DNA from: Coix lacryma-jobi var. lacryma-jobi
Taxonomy: Eukaryota > Streptophyta > Magnoliopsida > Poales > Poaceae
Direction: 5' to 3'
Length of the DNA stretch: 64,000 nt
Assembly (NCBI GenBank): GCA_009763385.1
Contig: CM019827.1
Span: 91,496,314-91,560,313 of the forward strand
Below, one piece after another: positions 43,901 through 54,695 of the stretch. The position numbers and the translations under genes are program-made. The stretch's first letter is position 1; each line of letters starts with the position of its first letter. The notes below the pieces were generated by a model. It had not been told where the DNA came from, made no database searches, and worked only from the letters and a program-made list of their open reading frames with translations.

Positions 43901-45355
43901 ATAAGATGGGTTTTGCTACTCCAAGAGTTTGACTTAGAAATAAAAGATAAGAAAGGAGTAGAAAACTCTATAGCTGATCACTTGTCTAGAATGTATTTCG
44001 AAAATCCGCAAGAATTGCCTATAAATGACTCACTCAGGGATGACATGCTTTTTCAAATCTCTAGATCTGACCCCTGGTATGCAGATATTGTCAATTTTAT
44101 AGTTGCAGGGTATGTACCGCCAGGAGCAAATAAGAAGAAGCTAATCTACGAAAGCAGGATCCACATATGGGATGATCCATATCTATTCAGAGTTTGCTCT
44201 GATGGATTACTCAGAAGATGTGAGCCAGCTGAAGAAGGAATCAAGATCATTGAACGCTGTCACTCTTCACCATATGGAGGGCATTATGGGGCATTCCGAA
44301 CACATGCGAAGATCTGGCAAAGTGGATTTTTCTGGCCAACTATGTACCAAGACACAAAAGATTTCATTCGGAGATGTGGGTCATGTCAAAGGCACGGCAG
44401 CATCAACACCAGAGATGCCATGCCACTCACTAACAATCTTCAGATTGAGCTCTTTGACGTCTGGGGAATTGATTACATGGGACCATTCCCTAAATCAAGG
44501 AATCATGAGTATATCCTAGTTGCTGTCGACTACGTCTCAAAATGGGTCGAAGCAGTGCCATGCAAGTCTGCTAATGCAAGAAACTCTCAGAGGATGTTCG
44601 AGGAGATACTATTTCAAAGATTTGGAGTGCCAAGGATGGTAATTAGTGACGGAGGAACCCACTTCATTGACAAAGGCTTTCATAAATATCTAACAAATAA
44701 TGGGATCCGTCACAATGTTGCCACTCCCTATCATCCTCAGACAAGTGGCCAAGCAGAAACATCAAACAAGCAAATCAAGAATATTCTACAGAAAACAATT
44801 GACGAGATGGGAACACAATGGAAAGATAGACTACCTGAAGCACTGCGGGCTTACCGTACTGCCTACAAAACACCATTGGGAATGTCTCCATATCAACCCG
44901 TCTACGGAAAGACTTGTCACTTACCAGTGGAGTTAGAATTCAAAGCTCACTGGGCAATTAAAAGATGGAACATGGACTTAGAAGCTGCCGGAGTCAAGAG
45001 AAGAATGCAACTCTCTGAACTAGATGAATGGCGCCAAAAAGCATATCATAACGCAAAGATCTACAAAGAGAGAACAAAGAGGTGGCATGACAAGAGAATC
45101 AAGAAGAAGAACTTCACTCCGGGAGACAAGGTATTACTTTTTAATTCTAGGGTAAAATTGTTCGGACATGGAAAACTACGAAGCAAATGGGAAGGACCTT
45201 TCACGGTGGTAGCCACTTCATCACATGGAGCCATTACACTTCAAAATGACGAAGGTACGTTATTCAAGGTAAACAGACAACGTCTTAAGATTTTTCTAGA
45301 ACCTGAAAAGAGTCCTGAAGAGTTGGATGTCATCCAATTCTTCATTATCCCATAG
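40934..45355 (+). pseudogene. gag-pol: Athila-like gag-pol of C, one frame with three in-frame stops
   Basis: Starts MDFSEPTTSST. Gag core: NPHIHLNDFEQTCACLHI and LRWKLFPFSLEGRAKTWY. The protease-like block near 41940-42110 has ALYNPVVGINIM where Asp-Thr/Ser-Gly is expected. Pol: RT with WVSPVQVVPKKGG, GWRMCIDYRKLNKAT, LDGYSGYHQI and FMDD (43204-43215); RNase H (CDASDFAVGAVLG, TDHAAL). Integrase has the HHCC finger (H..H, CGSCQRHG) and D (GIDYMG, 44470), D (ISDGGTHF) and E (QAETSNK). No chromodomain. Stops: TGA at 42104 (C2 has GGA), TAG at 42401 and TAG at 42746, all in one frame. From 42749 to 45355 pol is open for 869 codons. Confidence 0.9.
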
Positions 45356-45731
45356 ATTTACACCATCATCCTTTTTCCGATAAGTTCGCGCGTCGGGGAT
45401 ATATTTTCTGGGCTTAGGATCAGGTTTGAAGACACCACGAGCGACGGACCCGCGAGACCCCACAGGGAGGGACCGACCGGTCTCCTTGGGAGACCGACCG
45501 GTCTGCCCTGGAGGCCCCTCGCCCTCTTCCTTCTTTCGTTACGTGTCCCGACTCTTTCTCGTACCCATTCTGGTAACCTGATCTGTAGAAGCGATAACCC
45601 TCGTAACAAACCTATCGTACCTATCATTCAACCTTCCTCAGCTATAAAACCAGCCCCAGGCCTGCCTCTAGATTCATTGCAACCTCTCCCAGAAAACCAG
45701 CAGCAACAGAGCTCTCCTCCCACCAGCACTA
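45356..45731 (+). promoter_or_regulatory. TATA-like promoter region before ORF3 of C
   Basis: Contains CTATAAAA at 45642-45649, 83 bp before the ATG at 45732, then a CA/CT-rich leader without ATG, as in many plant genes. Upstream (45471-45510) are two GACCGACCGGTCT copies. It could drive ORF3 independently of the LTR; activity is not shown. Confidence 0.6.
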
Positions 45732-46382
45732 ATGGCCTCCTATCCAAGGATCGACCTCAACGAACCAGCTGATGACTCGATGGCTCTTGTCGTCACCGCA
45801 TCCAAGGACCTCACTGTGACATCATCCAAGGAGATCCCTCTTGCTGACTCGCCTACACCCGTTGATACGATCCCGCCTGAAGGAACCTCGTCGCATCGTC
45901 AGCAAGCTTTCTACGCCCAAGCGGTGCCGGCGAGAAGACTTCCGACTTTCTCCGTCACCAAAGAGATCCCGTTCCTTCCTCCTAGGCCCAACGAGACACT
46001 CATCGGGCTGAAGATGAACCAGCTTGGAGAACCCACTGTCGTAAGATACACATCTGAAAATCCGCGCCCGCGCTTTGAGGGAGTTCGTGGTCACCTTAAG
46101 CAGATCAAGGTCACTCCACCAGTAACCAGGGCACCCACCACTCCTAATGTCGCGGCTAAACGCAAGAGGAGTACCCAGTTAGATCGTCTCGGGGATAGAA
46201 TTGAAGATCTTGAGAGAGATAATTTAGAGCTCAAGCAGAGATACGCCTCGCTAGCCAAGGCTACGAAAAAGATGGCCGATACGATGCACAAATATGTAAC
46301 TAAACACATTAGCTTGAAGGTTAAGGTCATCAGTGTAGCCTCTACAATAACAAATCTGCTCGAGGAAGAGAAGCAAGAATAG
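45732..46382 (+). CDS. ORF3 of element C: unrecognised 216-aa nuclear-type coiled-coil protein
   Basis: 216 codons, intact, starting MASYPRIDLNEP at the first ATG of its leader. It lies downstream of pol, where Athila elements may hold an env-like gene, but I see no signal peptide or transmembrane segment. A Pro/Thr/Ser-rich N-terminal half is followed by a basic patch (AAKRKRS) near residue 142 and a coiled coil with LGDRIEDLERDNLELKQRY at about 150-180. It ends LLEEEKQE. Function unknown: it resembles a nuclear or RNA-binding accessory protein in build only. It has survived while gag-pol took three stops. It could be a captured host sequence or a family-specific accessory gene. Confidence 0.7.
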   Translation: MASYPRIDLNEPADDSMALVVTASKDLTVTSSKEIPLADSPTPVDTIPPEGTSSHRQQAFYAQAVPARRLPTFSVTKEIPFLPPRPNETLIGLKMNQLGEPTVVRYTSENPRPRFEGVRGHLKQIKVTPPVTRAPTTPNVAAKRKRSTQLDRLGDRIEDLERDNLELKQRYASLAKATKKMADTMHKYVTKHISLKVKVISVASTITNLLEEEKQE

Positions 46383-46475
46383 TCCGTTGATAGTTTGATA
46401 AGGCACTCGTGTTTGCAGAGTCTTGTGTTTAAGTCTAGTTTCGTTATGAGTTTTGTTTAGTTAAATTCAGTGTGT

Positions 46476-46502
46476 AATAAAAGTGCCTTAAATATCAATA
46501 AA
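46476..46502 (+). terminator. Two AATAAA poly(A) signals after ORF3
   Basis: AATAAA at 46476-46481 and at 46497-46502, 94 and 115 bp after the ORF3 stop. With the upstream TATA-like box they make a complete-looking transcription unit. Confidence 0.55.
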
Positions 46503-47713
46503 GTTTTAGTTATCTTTTATATTGTTATTTTGGATATATGTCTTGTATCCACATGTTGTGATTAGCAGAAAACAGAAAATAAGTGTGGGGGAAAAGACGA
46601 CGACAGAATTACCGAAGAATGATCGCGAAAACTGCATGGAACAGAAGACAACGTTACCAAGATCACGGACCACGAAGTGGGCCGTGGTTGGGTCCTAAGC
46701 CCAACCGACCGGTTGGTGGACCCCACCGGTCGGTCAGGGGTTGACCCCCCTTGCCTCCTCCTTCGTCCACAGATCGGTACGCAACCACGACATTCTATTT
46801 TCTGATGTTTAAACTTCTATTCAAATTAAAATCATATTCTTGCAATTCATGAACTTTAAAGAAAGATTAAATCGACATGTTCATAGTATAAAATCCCATA
46901 ATCATCCTTTCTGAAAAGACATGTTCTGATATTTAAAGAAACCTATACTATCTAGAGTTGTTGTGGAATATGATAGAAGAATAATGAGAACTCAATTCTT
47001 AAAGTATGAGCATTGGAGAATTTTACTTGCAAGGATAAAAAGAGATTAGCAACACTTCTCCTTTGTAGTAAATAAGTTACCTGCCAAAGACATCAATCAA
47101 TTATTGTTTACTTCAATACTGAGTTCTTTGTTCAGAAATTTATTATGCTCTGAAGATCGAGATCCTTACAAATAAAAGATTCACTCTTTCGAAGTAGTAT
47201 TGTATTAGAGGCATGGGCTATGCAAAAGTATGAAATATGAGGAAAGAAAAATGGACAAGTGTCCGACATACCTCAGAAAAAAAAAAATATATATATATAG
47301 AAAAAGAAAAAAGTACAATGATAAAAATATGATAAAGAGAAAAAGAAGATAGCCCATGGTCCCTCTAATTACAATATGCCAGTAACAGTGACAAAGTTTA
47401 AAAAGATCAAAAGTCTTGATCTAAGAGTATAGTATTTTTCTCCTTTAGCTTAGTAACATAAAACTGCTTCACATAAATAAAAATGCTTTGGTAAGGAATT
47501 GAAGTGCTTCAAAAGGAGAAGGAAAGCTATGACTTGTTTCAAAATTCCAAAAACTCCAATGTCTTATGCTAAAAGAAAAGGGTGATCTGTTTCAACTGTT
47601 CTATTTCCCAACTCCTCATGGTTTTATGGTAAAACACAGAAAAGCTTAATGTTTGATATCTTATGATCCAACCTTTTATCGAGGACGAGTAAAAGTCTAA
47701 GTGTGGGGGAGCT
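46503..47713 (+). other. 3' untranslated region of C with two polypurine tracts
   Basis: AT-rich, non-coding. AAGTGTGGGGGAAAAG at about 46580 and GTGTGGGGGAGCTT at 47701-47713 are near-copies; only the second abuts the LTR. A hairpin with arms ACCGACCGGT and ACCGGTCGGT lies at 46708-46738, as in the LTR. An A-rich and TA-rich run lies at 47278-47300. I see no ORF. Confidence 0.7.
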
Positions 47714-48487
47714 TGTTGACACGAATTAACTCTTATTATTAAAGGTCATTTAAGCATGAAAATGGATGGATATGTAAACTCCACCTTAGTATAGGGATTA
47801 AAACTAATGAATTCCATGAGTTTTGGTGAATTGTGAATCCGCAGGGACCAAATCAGGAAACAGCCCTTAATTCCTTCCCCTAGAAGGAATCCGACGGGAG
47901 ATAACGCATTCGCCAAGTCAGGAACCTTCCAGCAGACTCCCGAGATCATGTAGAGACACCATGAGGAGGGGCACCTCGGTTCACTTCCAGGTGGGACCGA
48001 CTGGTCCCCTGGGCCCACCGGTCAGTCTCCCCCTGGCGCCTCTGGCTTCCGTCTTTTGCAAGCTACTTCCAACGCCTTTGAGGATCAATCTCAGCCCTAC
48101 GTGAAGTCGGTTTGATCTAACGGTCGCGGTTGATCCCTCAGGGCTATATAAATAGACCCCCAGGCCCCAGGTCAGACAGAAGGTCCCTCTTCAGAAGACT
48201 ACGCTTCAACTAGAAACCCTAGAAGAGACTTCAGGAGTTAGCTTTCAAGTAGAAGAATAATAAACATATCACTCTTAAGTTGGGTTTAGACAACCTTAGT
48301 GATCCCGTCTATACTTTTAGCTTCTCCGTCCTTGTTAGTTACTCAGGGGTTATACACTTGAGACTCATCGCTATCCGTTCCTTTGGGTTCGATATTAAAA
48401 CTGGGTTACTCCGGTGAAGTGCTACATCGGTAGAGCTTATCTGTGCGCTTGCGGATAAAGTAGGGTGTGCATTAATTTATACAAACA
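47714..48487 (+). repeat. Middle LTR (3' LTR of C, 5' LTR of C2), with a 477-bp deletion
   Basis: 774 bp. Matches 39552-40802 except that about 477 bp are missing after AAGTAGAAG; both edges share AAG, which suggests short-homology deletion. TATA box at about 48143-48152. It is followed directly by a consensus Asp primer-binding site. Confidence 0.88.
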
Positions 48488-48494
48488 AGCATTT

Positions 48495-48512
48495 CTGGCG
48501 CCGTTGCCGGGG
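48495..48512 (+). promoter_or_regulatory. Primer-binding site of C2 (tRNA-Asp)
   Basis: TGGCGCCGTTGCCGGGGA, an exact match to the Athila/Tat consensus, 7 bp after the LTR edge. Confidence 0.88.
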
Positions 48513-48618
48513 AACGGTAGATCTTTTTACGTCTTAAGTATAACATTGTATTATACTTTTATCTTTTACTATACTCTAAACTTTATCTTTGCTGTTACGT
48601 CTTTTTATTCTTTTCACA

Positions 48619-49905
48619 ATGGATTTCTATGAGCCGACCACTAGCTCCACGAATTTCATTCCACTAATCTAGTATACCTATCACACTGTCGTAGACTTAG
48701 AGTTGCCCAAATCTGCTAAGCCTATCCTTTCAGACAACTACGAGCTACGCCCATGTTTGATAGACATGGTTAAGAATCAAATTTTTTCTGGCTTAGAAGA
48801 CGAAAACCCACACATTCATTTAAATGAGTTTGAACAAACCTGTGCGTGCCTACATATCGCAGGCATGTCTGACGAAACCCTTAGATGGAAACTTTTTCCA
48901 TTCTCCTTAGAGGGAAGAGCCAAAACATGGTACCTTCAAACAGCACCAAGTAAAAATAGGGATTGGAAAGAACTCTGCTCTAGCTTTTGCTTAGAATACT
49001 TCCCTGTCTCCAAAATTATTTGTCTTCGCTTAGAGATTTTGTCTTTCATCCAAGAGGATAATGAGTATCTAATTGCAGCCTGGGAAAGATTCGATAATCT
49101 TGTCCGCTCTGGTCCAGCCTTATCTATTCCAGACCCTGTCTTGCTTCAACACTTTTATAATGGTCTGAATAGAAAAACTTCTAATTACCTTAACTTAGCT
49201 TCAAATGGATCATTCCTACATACCCCAGCCACCAAGGCAAGGGAAATGTTGCACAACTTATCTCAAATCACTCCTAGTCCTGAAGCTAAACCACAAGAAC
49301 CACTAGAAGTAAATCTCGAAGCTGATCCTATATCTATTCTTAATCATACACAAACCTCAGCTTTAATTCCTAGTGAGAGGGAAACCTCAATCTTAGGAGA
49401 CACCTTTGATTTCGAGGATGAGTACTTTACCGAATTTGGTAATACCTTGAAATATCACATAATTAGGAAACCACAAAATCAAAGATCTTCTTTAGAAGAA
49501 CTTACTGATAAGGTTTTCCTAAAAGAGACTGCGAAAAAACTAATCTCTATAATAAGTCTTGAATGGTTAGAAGAATTAGAGCTTTCTACTGATACAATTC
49601 GTTTAAATTCACCTTCTACACACATTCAATGTCAAATCCATCAACAAACCTTCGAAGCTCTCTATAATCCTATTGTGGGAATCTACATTATGTCTAAAAG
49701 TTTTGCTCAAGATTTATTAAAACAAATGCCACTTACCCCAACAGCTAAATTATTGAAAACCCCTTTAGGACATGTTATTCCTACCTCAGGAATCATGTAT
49801 GTCCTGCCTATCACAGTAGATAACACTCCACTTCACTTAAGATTTTATATTAAAGAGTTTAATCTGCTGATAGGCCAACCACTTAAGCAACTCATTCATG
49901 AGTGA
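48619..49905 (+). pseudogene. gag: gag and protease-like region of C2
   Basis: Starts MDFYEPTTSST. Codon 18 is TAG (48670-48672) where C has CAG. Downstream it is open to the D junction. It keeps GGA where C has the TGA stop at 42104, and it shares the ALYNP...VGI protease variant (ALYNPIVGIYIM), so the missing catalytic Asp is not a private mutation. Confidence 0.87.
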
Positions 49906-51950
49906 TTGTCAACTGGGATGATGCGCATGTTCTTTGGCTTGTGTTGTGCAGGTGTCGAGCACGGAGACAGTGATCAGAGGCAAGGTGAAGGTCAAGTAGA
50001 GACGTGCCGTGCCGATGGACCGAGAGTGGCGAAGGGCGGACGTGAGGCTTGGAATGAGGGACCGGTGGCCTGAGGATCAGCTGTGGTGGCTGACAGCCTG
50101 GGACAGCGACGAGCAAAGACTTGCGGTCATGTGTTGCCTAAGTCGTGGACATGGGGACACGTGTCGGTGGACGGGGTGCACGGGCGGTGCATCCCCTCTA
50201 CAGCTTCGGTTTGGTGGTTGAGCCAGAGAAAAACCATCGGGTGGACGGTTTCCAGGTTTGGTCCTCAAAACCTGGGCGCGGATGGTTTCCGAGTTTGGCC
50301 ACAAAACTCAGGCTGGGGACGGTTTCCAGGTTTGGGCCTCAAAACCTGGGTGCTGCGGGTTTGCTGAGTTTGGGCCACAAAACTGAGGCGTTGGTGGGCT
50401 GGTTTCCCGGTTTGGGCCTCAAAACCGGGGGTTGGCTGTGAAGGCTGGTTTCCCGGTTTGGGCCTCAAAACCAGGGGTGCGACGTCCGGGAAAAGGACGC
50501 AGAGCGGTGGCGGCACGTGGCGGCAATCGGGAGGTTGCATCGAGGCAATGCTACGAGTTGTGCGGGCGTGGCCGTCGGATCCACCTACCATCGAGTTGGT
50601 CCAGAATAACCTTAGGGTTTAGCTGGTTCGCTCTGTAAGTAGTTAGGGGTAGAGTGGGAATTAGGAATAGTTAGAATTAGGATAAGTAGGGGGAGACACC
50701 CACCTCCCCATCTATCTCAGTCATTTGCTCTTTGCACCTAGGGTTTCCTACTTTCCCAATCCCCTGTTGTAGCCAGCTGAGATCCGCAGAGAACCATACC
50801 TCTGTGTACTAGAGATTTTGAGGAAGTGAGGCCGTAACCTCACTGTTGTAGCGTGTGCTAGCCACACGGTTGCAGATCGATGTGTTGATTCGCGTTTTGG
50901 TTCATGTTCTTCGCGTTCATCCTTACTCCGTGTTTTTCCTGTCGCTCGATCTCTCTCCATACTACGTCTTTGCGAAATCCGTTTGAATCAACTTGTTCGT
51001 ATTTGAAAGGAGATCATTTCCACCGAAAGAATTTATCTAACTCCTTACGAACAAGTAGATCGGGTTGATTTCGTTTTCGTGGCGCTTTTTCGTTCATCCT
51101 CCTCCCCTTTTTATTTCCCGGTGTTTGAGTTGATTTGAGCGGATGATTTCTTGGGGATAGTCTCCTAACTACTCCGTGATCATCCTCTCCAAGTTTGGGA
51201 ACGTGGGATTTTGGATTGAATCGATTTGGAGAAGATTTGGCTGAAGGGCGACCAAAATCGCCCTCACTGGGAGCTGGCGGACAGTCCGCCGTCCCAGTCG
51301 CGGACAGTCCGCGCGTCGGGGATGAGCCGGACCAGTGGCCCTGTTCTTCGGCTGTTTGGCTTTTGCTTGACCGGCGGACAGTCCGCCGTTGAAGTTTGCG
51401 GACAGTCCGGGAAGGGTCCAGGGAACTTCAGCAACACTGTTGGTTTGGGTTTTTGACCGGCGGACAGTCCGGGATCCTCTCGCGGACAGTCCGCAGTAGG
51501 GGCGGACAGTCCGGGACCCCAGGGCCAGATAGTCCGCGGATTGGCTGAAGCCTCCGGTTTTGTGCGTTTGCTCTCCCGGCTTTTTCGCTTGGTTTCCGGA
51601 CTTCACGTTTGTCCCTAGAGTTGACCAAGGAACCTCTCTAGGTATCTTTGCTACTTGTTAGCATAGGTATTTAGGAGTTTCTCGACGTTGCCGTCTATCC
51701 ACGTTCGGGACTTGGTTTTTGGAGTTGAATTTGTTCCGGGTCTTTTGGCATTTGGTTTGCTATCGCTTTGTGGTGCCTCGCTGTGATCCAAGGGATCATC
51801 CACCCTCTTCCAAGGGTCGTGGGCATCACATTCTTGGTTATAGCTTTTGGGGGTTGATTTTGGGACAATCGGCCAAAGTTTCGAAAGAAATTGTCGAGCT
51901 CCCATTCACCCCCCCTCTGGTCGCCTTGCTAGTGCATTCTCGGTCCTTCA
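49906..51950 (+). repeat. 5' LTR of Sirevirus D
   Basis: 2045 bp, ending GGTCCTTCA. U3 matches B's (GTGATTGTCAACTGGGATG...). Stem-loop array 50252-50476, with six units including CCAGG/CCTGG, CCCGG/CCGGG and CCGAG/CTCAG. Palindromes GGCGGACAGTCCG at 51277-51540. The end resembles A's U5 (TCTTTGCTAC...GTTAGCAT). Confidence 0.87.
50252..50476 (+). repeat. Stem-loop array in D LTR
   Basis: Six units with loop TTTGGGCCTCAAAA or TTTGGCCACAAAA. Stems CCAGG/CCTGG, CCGAG/CTCAG, CCAGG/CCTGG, CTGAG/CTGAG, CCCGG/CCGGG and CCCGG/CCAGG. Perfect and one-off stems occur side by side. Confidence 0.82.
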
Positions 51951-51952
51951 AT

Positions 51953-51964
51953 TGGTATCGGAGC
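51953..51964 (+). promoter_or_regulatory. Primer-binding site of D (tRNA-iMet type)
   Basis: TGGTATCGGAGC, 2 bp after the LTR, one base from the consensus TGGTATCAGAGC. Confidence 0.88.
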
Positions 51965-52013
51965 GGGTTAAGGATCTTCCACCTTAGCCGGTTCCAGATC
52001 CACAAAAGGTGAC

Positions 52014-54690
52014 ATGGATCGCGGCGTGGGCAAACCGCCGTTTTTTGATGGGACGAACTATGCGTATTGGAAGATACGCATGTCGGCCTATCTGCAGAGT
52101 TTGGGTGCTTCCATTTGGGATATTTGCAACTCTGCCGATTACGTTGTCTTGGCTGCTCGTGTGACTCAGCATCAGATCGATGAGCACGATGCCAATAGCC
52201 GAGCACGTAATGCTCTTTTCTCATGCTTGAGCATGAGTGAGTTTGATCGCGTTTCTCACCTCGCTACGGCTCGGGAGATTTGGGCCACCCTCATGCGTTT
52301 CCATGAGGGAACCTCTCAAGTCAAAACCCGACTCTATGAGTCGTTCAAGCGAGAGTATGAGAACTTTCGACATATGCCTGGCGAGAGCATAGAAAGTTTA
52401 TTCGCTCGCTTTCAGGTGATTGTCAACAGGATGAGGGTTAACAAGGAGCTGTTGCCTTTCGACGATCATGAGAGGGCTTTGAAGCTTTTACATACTCTTG
52501 ATCGGTCGGTGTGGGATTCCAAAGTTCAGGCGATCATCGAATCACCTAACTATAAGACCCTCACGTGCGACGAGCTCTTTAGTAAGCTCAAGTCCAGTGA
52601 GATCGATGCCATGGCGAGGGCTTCTTATGAAAATCCTTCTGGCCCATCGATGGCTTTGCTTTCTAGCTCTTCTGCTAACCCCTCTGGAGGCTTTGCTTTG
52701 CATTCTCTTCTTTCTGTCACAGAGGAGCAGTTGGAGTCTTTGGGAGACGACGAGTTGGCTTTGCTTGCCAACCGGTTCTCGCGGTTTCACAACAACCGCA
52801 TGAACCGTCGCCGCGAAGGAGGACGCTCGGGATGCTACGAGTGCGGCAACCCCGACCACTTCATCGCCAACTGTCCCAAGAAGAACAAGCATTCTGGGAA
52901 GGACGATCATGGGCACAAGTATGACTCCGGCAAGCGCAAGGAGAAGTACGTCCCCGCGAGGCACAAGCAGAAGGACGGCTTCAACAAGGAGTACATCAAG
53001 ACGAAGTACATGGAGAAGGCCCAGGATGAGCAGCGTGCTTTCTTCACCACGCTCAGCGACGTCGACGATTCGGACGACGACTCTGCTTCCTCAAGCGACG
53101 ACGAGTCCGAGAAGAAGAAGAGGATCAAGGACAAGCTCAACGGCCTCTGCTTCTTCGCCGACGACGACGGCCTCTGCACCATGGCCCTCGGCAAGGAGGT
53201 CGGCGGCGACACTCCTCGGAATGACGACGATGACGACGACACCTCTCAGGTATCTCTGACCCCCGATGAGCTTTCTGCTGAGGTCGAGAAGCTTACTGCC
53301 GCGCTCCTTAGTCAAGATAAGTTGCTTAGGCGCGCCGCTAGAGAGCGCAAGGAGTTTAGGCAGAAGTGGGAGGACACGGTGAGGGAGCTTGAGTTTGCTA
53401 AGTCCACCGTGGTCATGTCTGAGGATGTAGAGTGTGAGATGTGCACCACGCACATGACTGACCTTCTCACTTTGAGAAGTAAGTATGCCGCGTTGGTAGG
53501 AGAGGTGGATGAGCTGAAGGCTAGACCCTCGCTGTTGGGTGCGTGCAAGACTTGTCTTGTCTTGCAATCTGAGTTGGCAGAGAAGAATGCCAAGATTGTG
53601 TCTCTTGAAGAGGCCAACTCAGGTAGCACATGTGTGGCTAGGTGTGTTCTTTGTGAGGGTTTGGAGATGGAGATCGCAAACGTGAAGCATGACAAGATGC
53701 AAACCGAGGAGGAAAACACATACCTTCGGACCATCTTGTCATGGGTGTCTTGTGATGAGCCGCAACTCGGGATGATGATCTCCCAATTCAAGCGAGCTGC
53801 TGGAGGTCCTGGTGTAGGTTTTGCTCCGGGTGTTGATCTTTCTGCTTTTGGGAAGATTGGAGAGTCGAGTGGTTTGAACCCGAGTGAGAAGCCCAACTCC
53901 ACCACTACTACCAAACTTACCAAGCTTCCACCCAAAGAGCCTCTCAAGCCTAACACCAAGGATGGGGTCTTTGTTGAGCCTCCGAGAGCTCCACCCAAGA
54001 AACAATCATGGGCTCCCAAACCAAACCACCTTAAGAACAAGCTTGACATCATGCCACCCATCCCGGAGGAGCTTATGCCACAGAAGGGCAAAGTGATCCA
54101 CACCCACTACCGTGAGTACCAACAACCCCCTTTGAGAGTGGTGAGGTACCATTGTGAGCACTGTGGGAGAGATGGACACTTGAGTGAGTTCTGCTTTCGG
54201 TGCAAGAGAGAGGCGCGCCGTGCTAGGGAGATGAACAATGCGGACATGTACCATCCTCTCCATGATGTACATGCGCCAAATGTTCAGAGACGTGCTGCTA
54301 GGCCCAGAGGTCCAGAACCTCAAGTTCCTAGGCCTAGGCAGAGGAGAGATCTGAGGAGAAATGCTAGTCCTAGAGGTGCAGTGCCTCAAGTTCCTAGGCC
54401 TAGGCCTCGTAGAGAGCGTGCCCGGCGGGAGCCTGCTGTTGTAGGCTATGGACCCCGTGGCGGTGGCTTTGTAGTTGAGCGTTTTCCCCACCGCATTTTG
54501 AGTATCGTGATGGACTCTCCTCCTTTAGCGGACCACGTCTTTCTAAACGTGGTGATCGCTTCCTCCGTAGGTGTGCTAGGAATGGTTTTTCTGCTGACCG
54601 TTCTTTTGAGCAGCCGGCCCAACACTGGTATTCTCCTTACTTCACTAATCCAGTGTTGGCCCGTATGCTCACCCTATGTCTTTTTATTGA
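52014..54690 (+). pseudogene. gag: Sirevirus D gag, nearly intact, two 1-bp deletions near the end
   Basis: Starts MDRGVGKPPFFDGTNYAYW. Capsid region to about residue 215, knuckle CYECGNPDHFIANC (about 52841-52882), acidic tract, coiled coil with CxxC pairs, second knuckle CEHCGRDGHLSEFC (about 54151-54192), Arg/Pro-rich tail. Against B and H, one C is missing in a C run near 54489 and another near 54651, so the tail after VVERFP is read in a wrong frame. The ancestral stop TGA is at 54688-54690. The first about 820 codons are open, the best gag of this type in the window. Confidence 0.88.
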
Positions 54691-54695
54691 TGTAG

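Larger units (their letters stand above)
39552..48487 (+). mobile_element. Athila-like gypsy element C (LTR to LTR)
   Basis: Plus-strand element: 5' LTR 39552-40802, Asp-type primer-binding site 40811-40828, one gag-pol frame 40934-45355 with three stops, an extra ORF (45732-46382), polypurine tract GTGTGGGGGAGCTT (47701-47713) and 3' LTR 47714-48487. The sequence does not leave the element after the 3' LTR but repeats the primer-binding site and gag (C2), so LTR-internal-LTR-internal is seen. Confidence 0.88.
48488..49905 (+). mobile_element. C2: truncated second internal region of the Athila-like family
   Basis: Repeats C's leader and gag in tandem, then stops within the protease-like region at 49905, where the D LTR begins. 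The junction shares ATGA with both parents, and D lacks its first about 50 bp, so this is a deletion junction and not a clean insertion. Confidence 0.85.
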
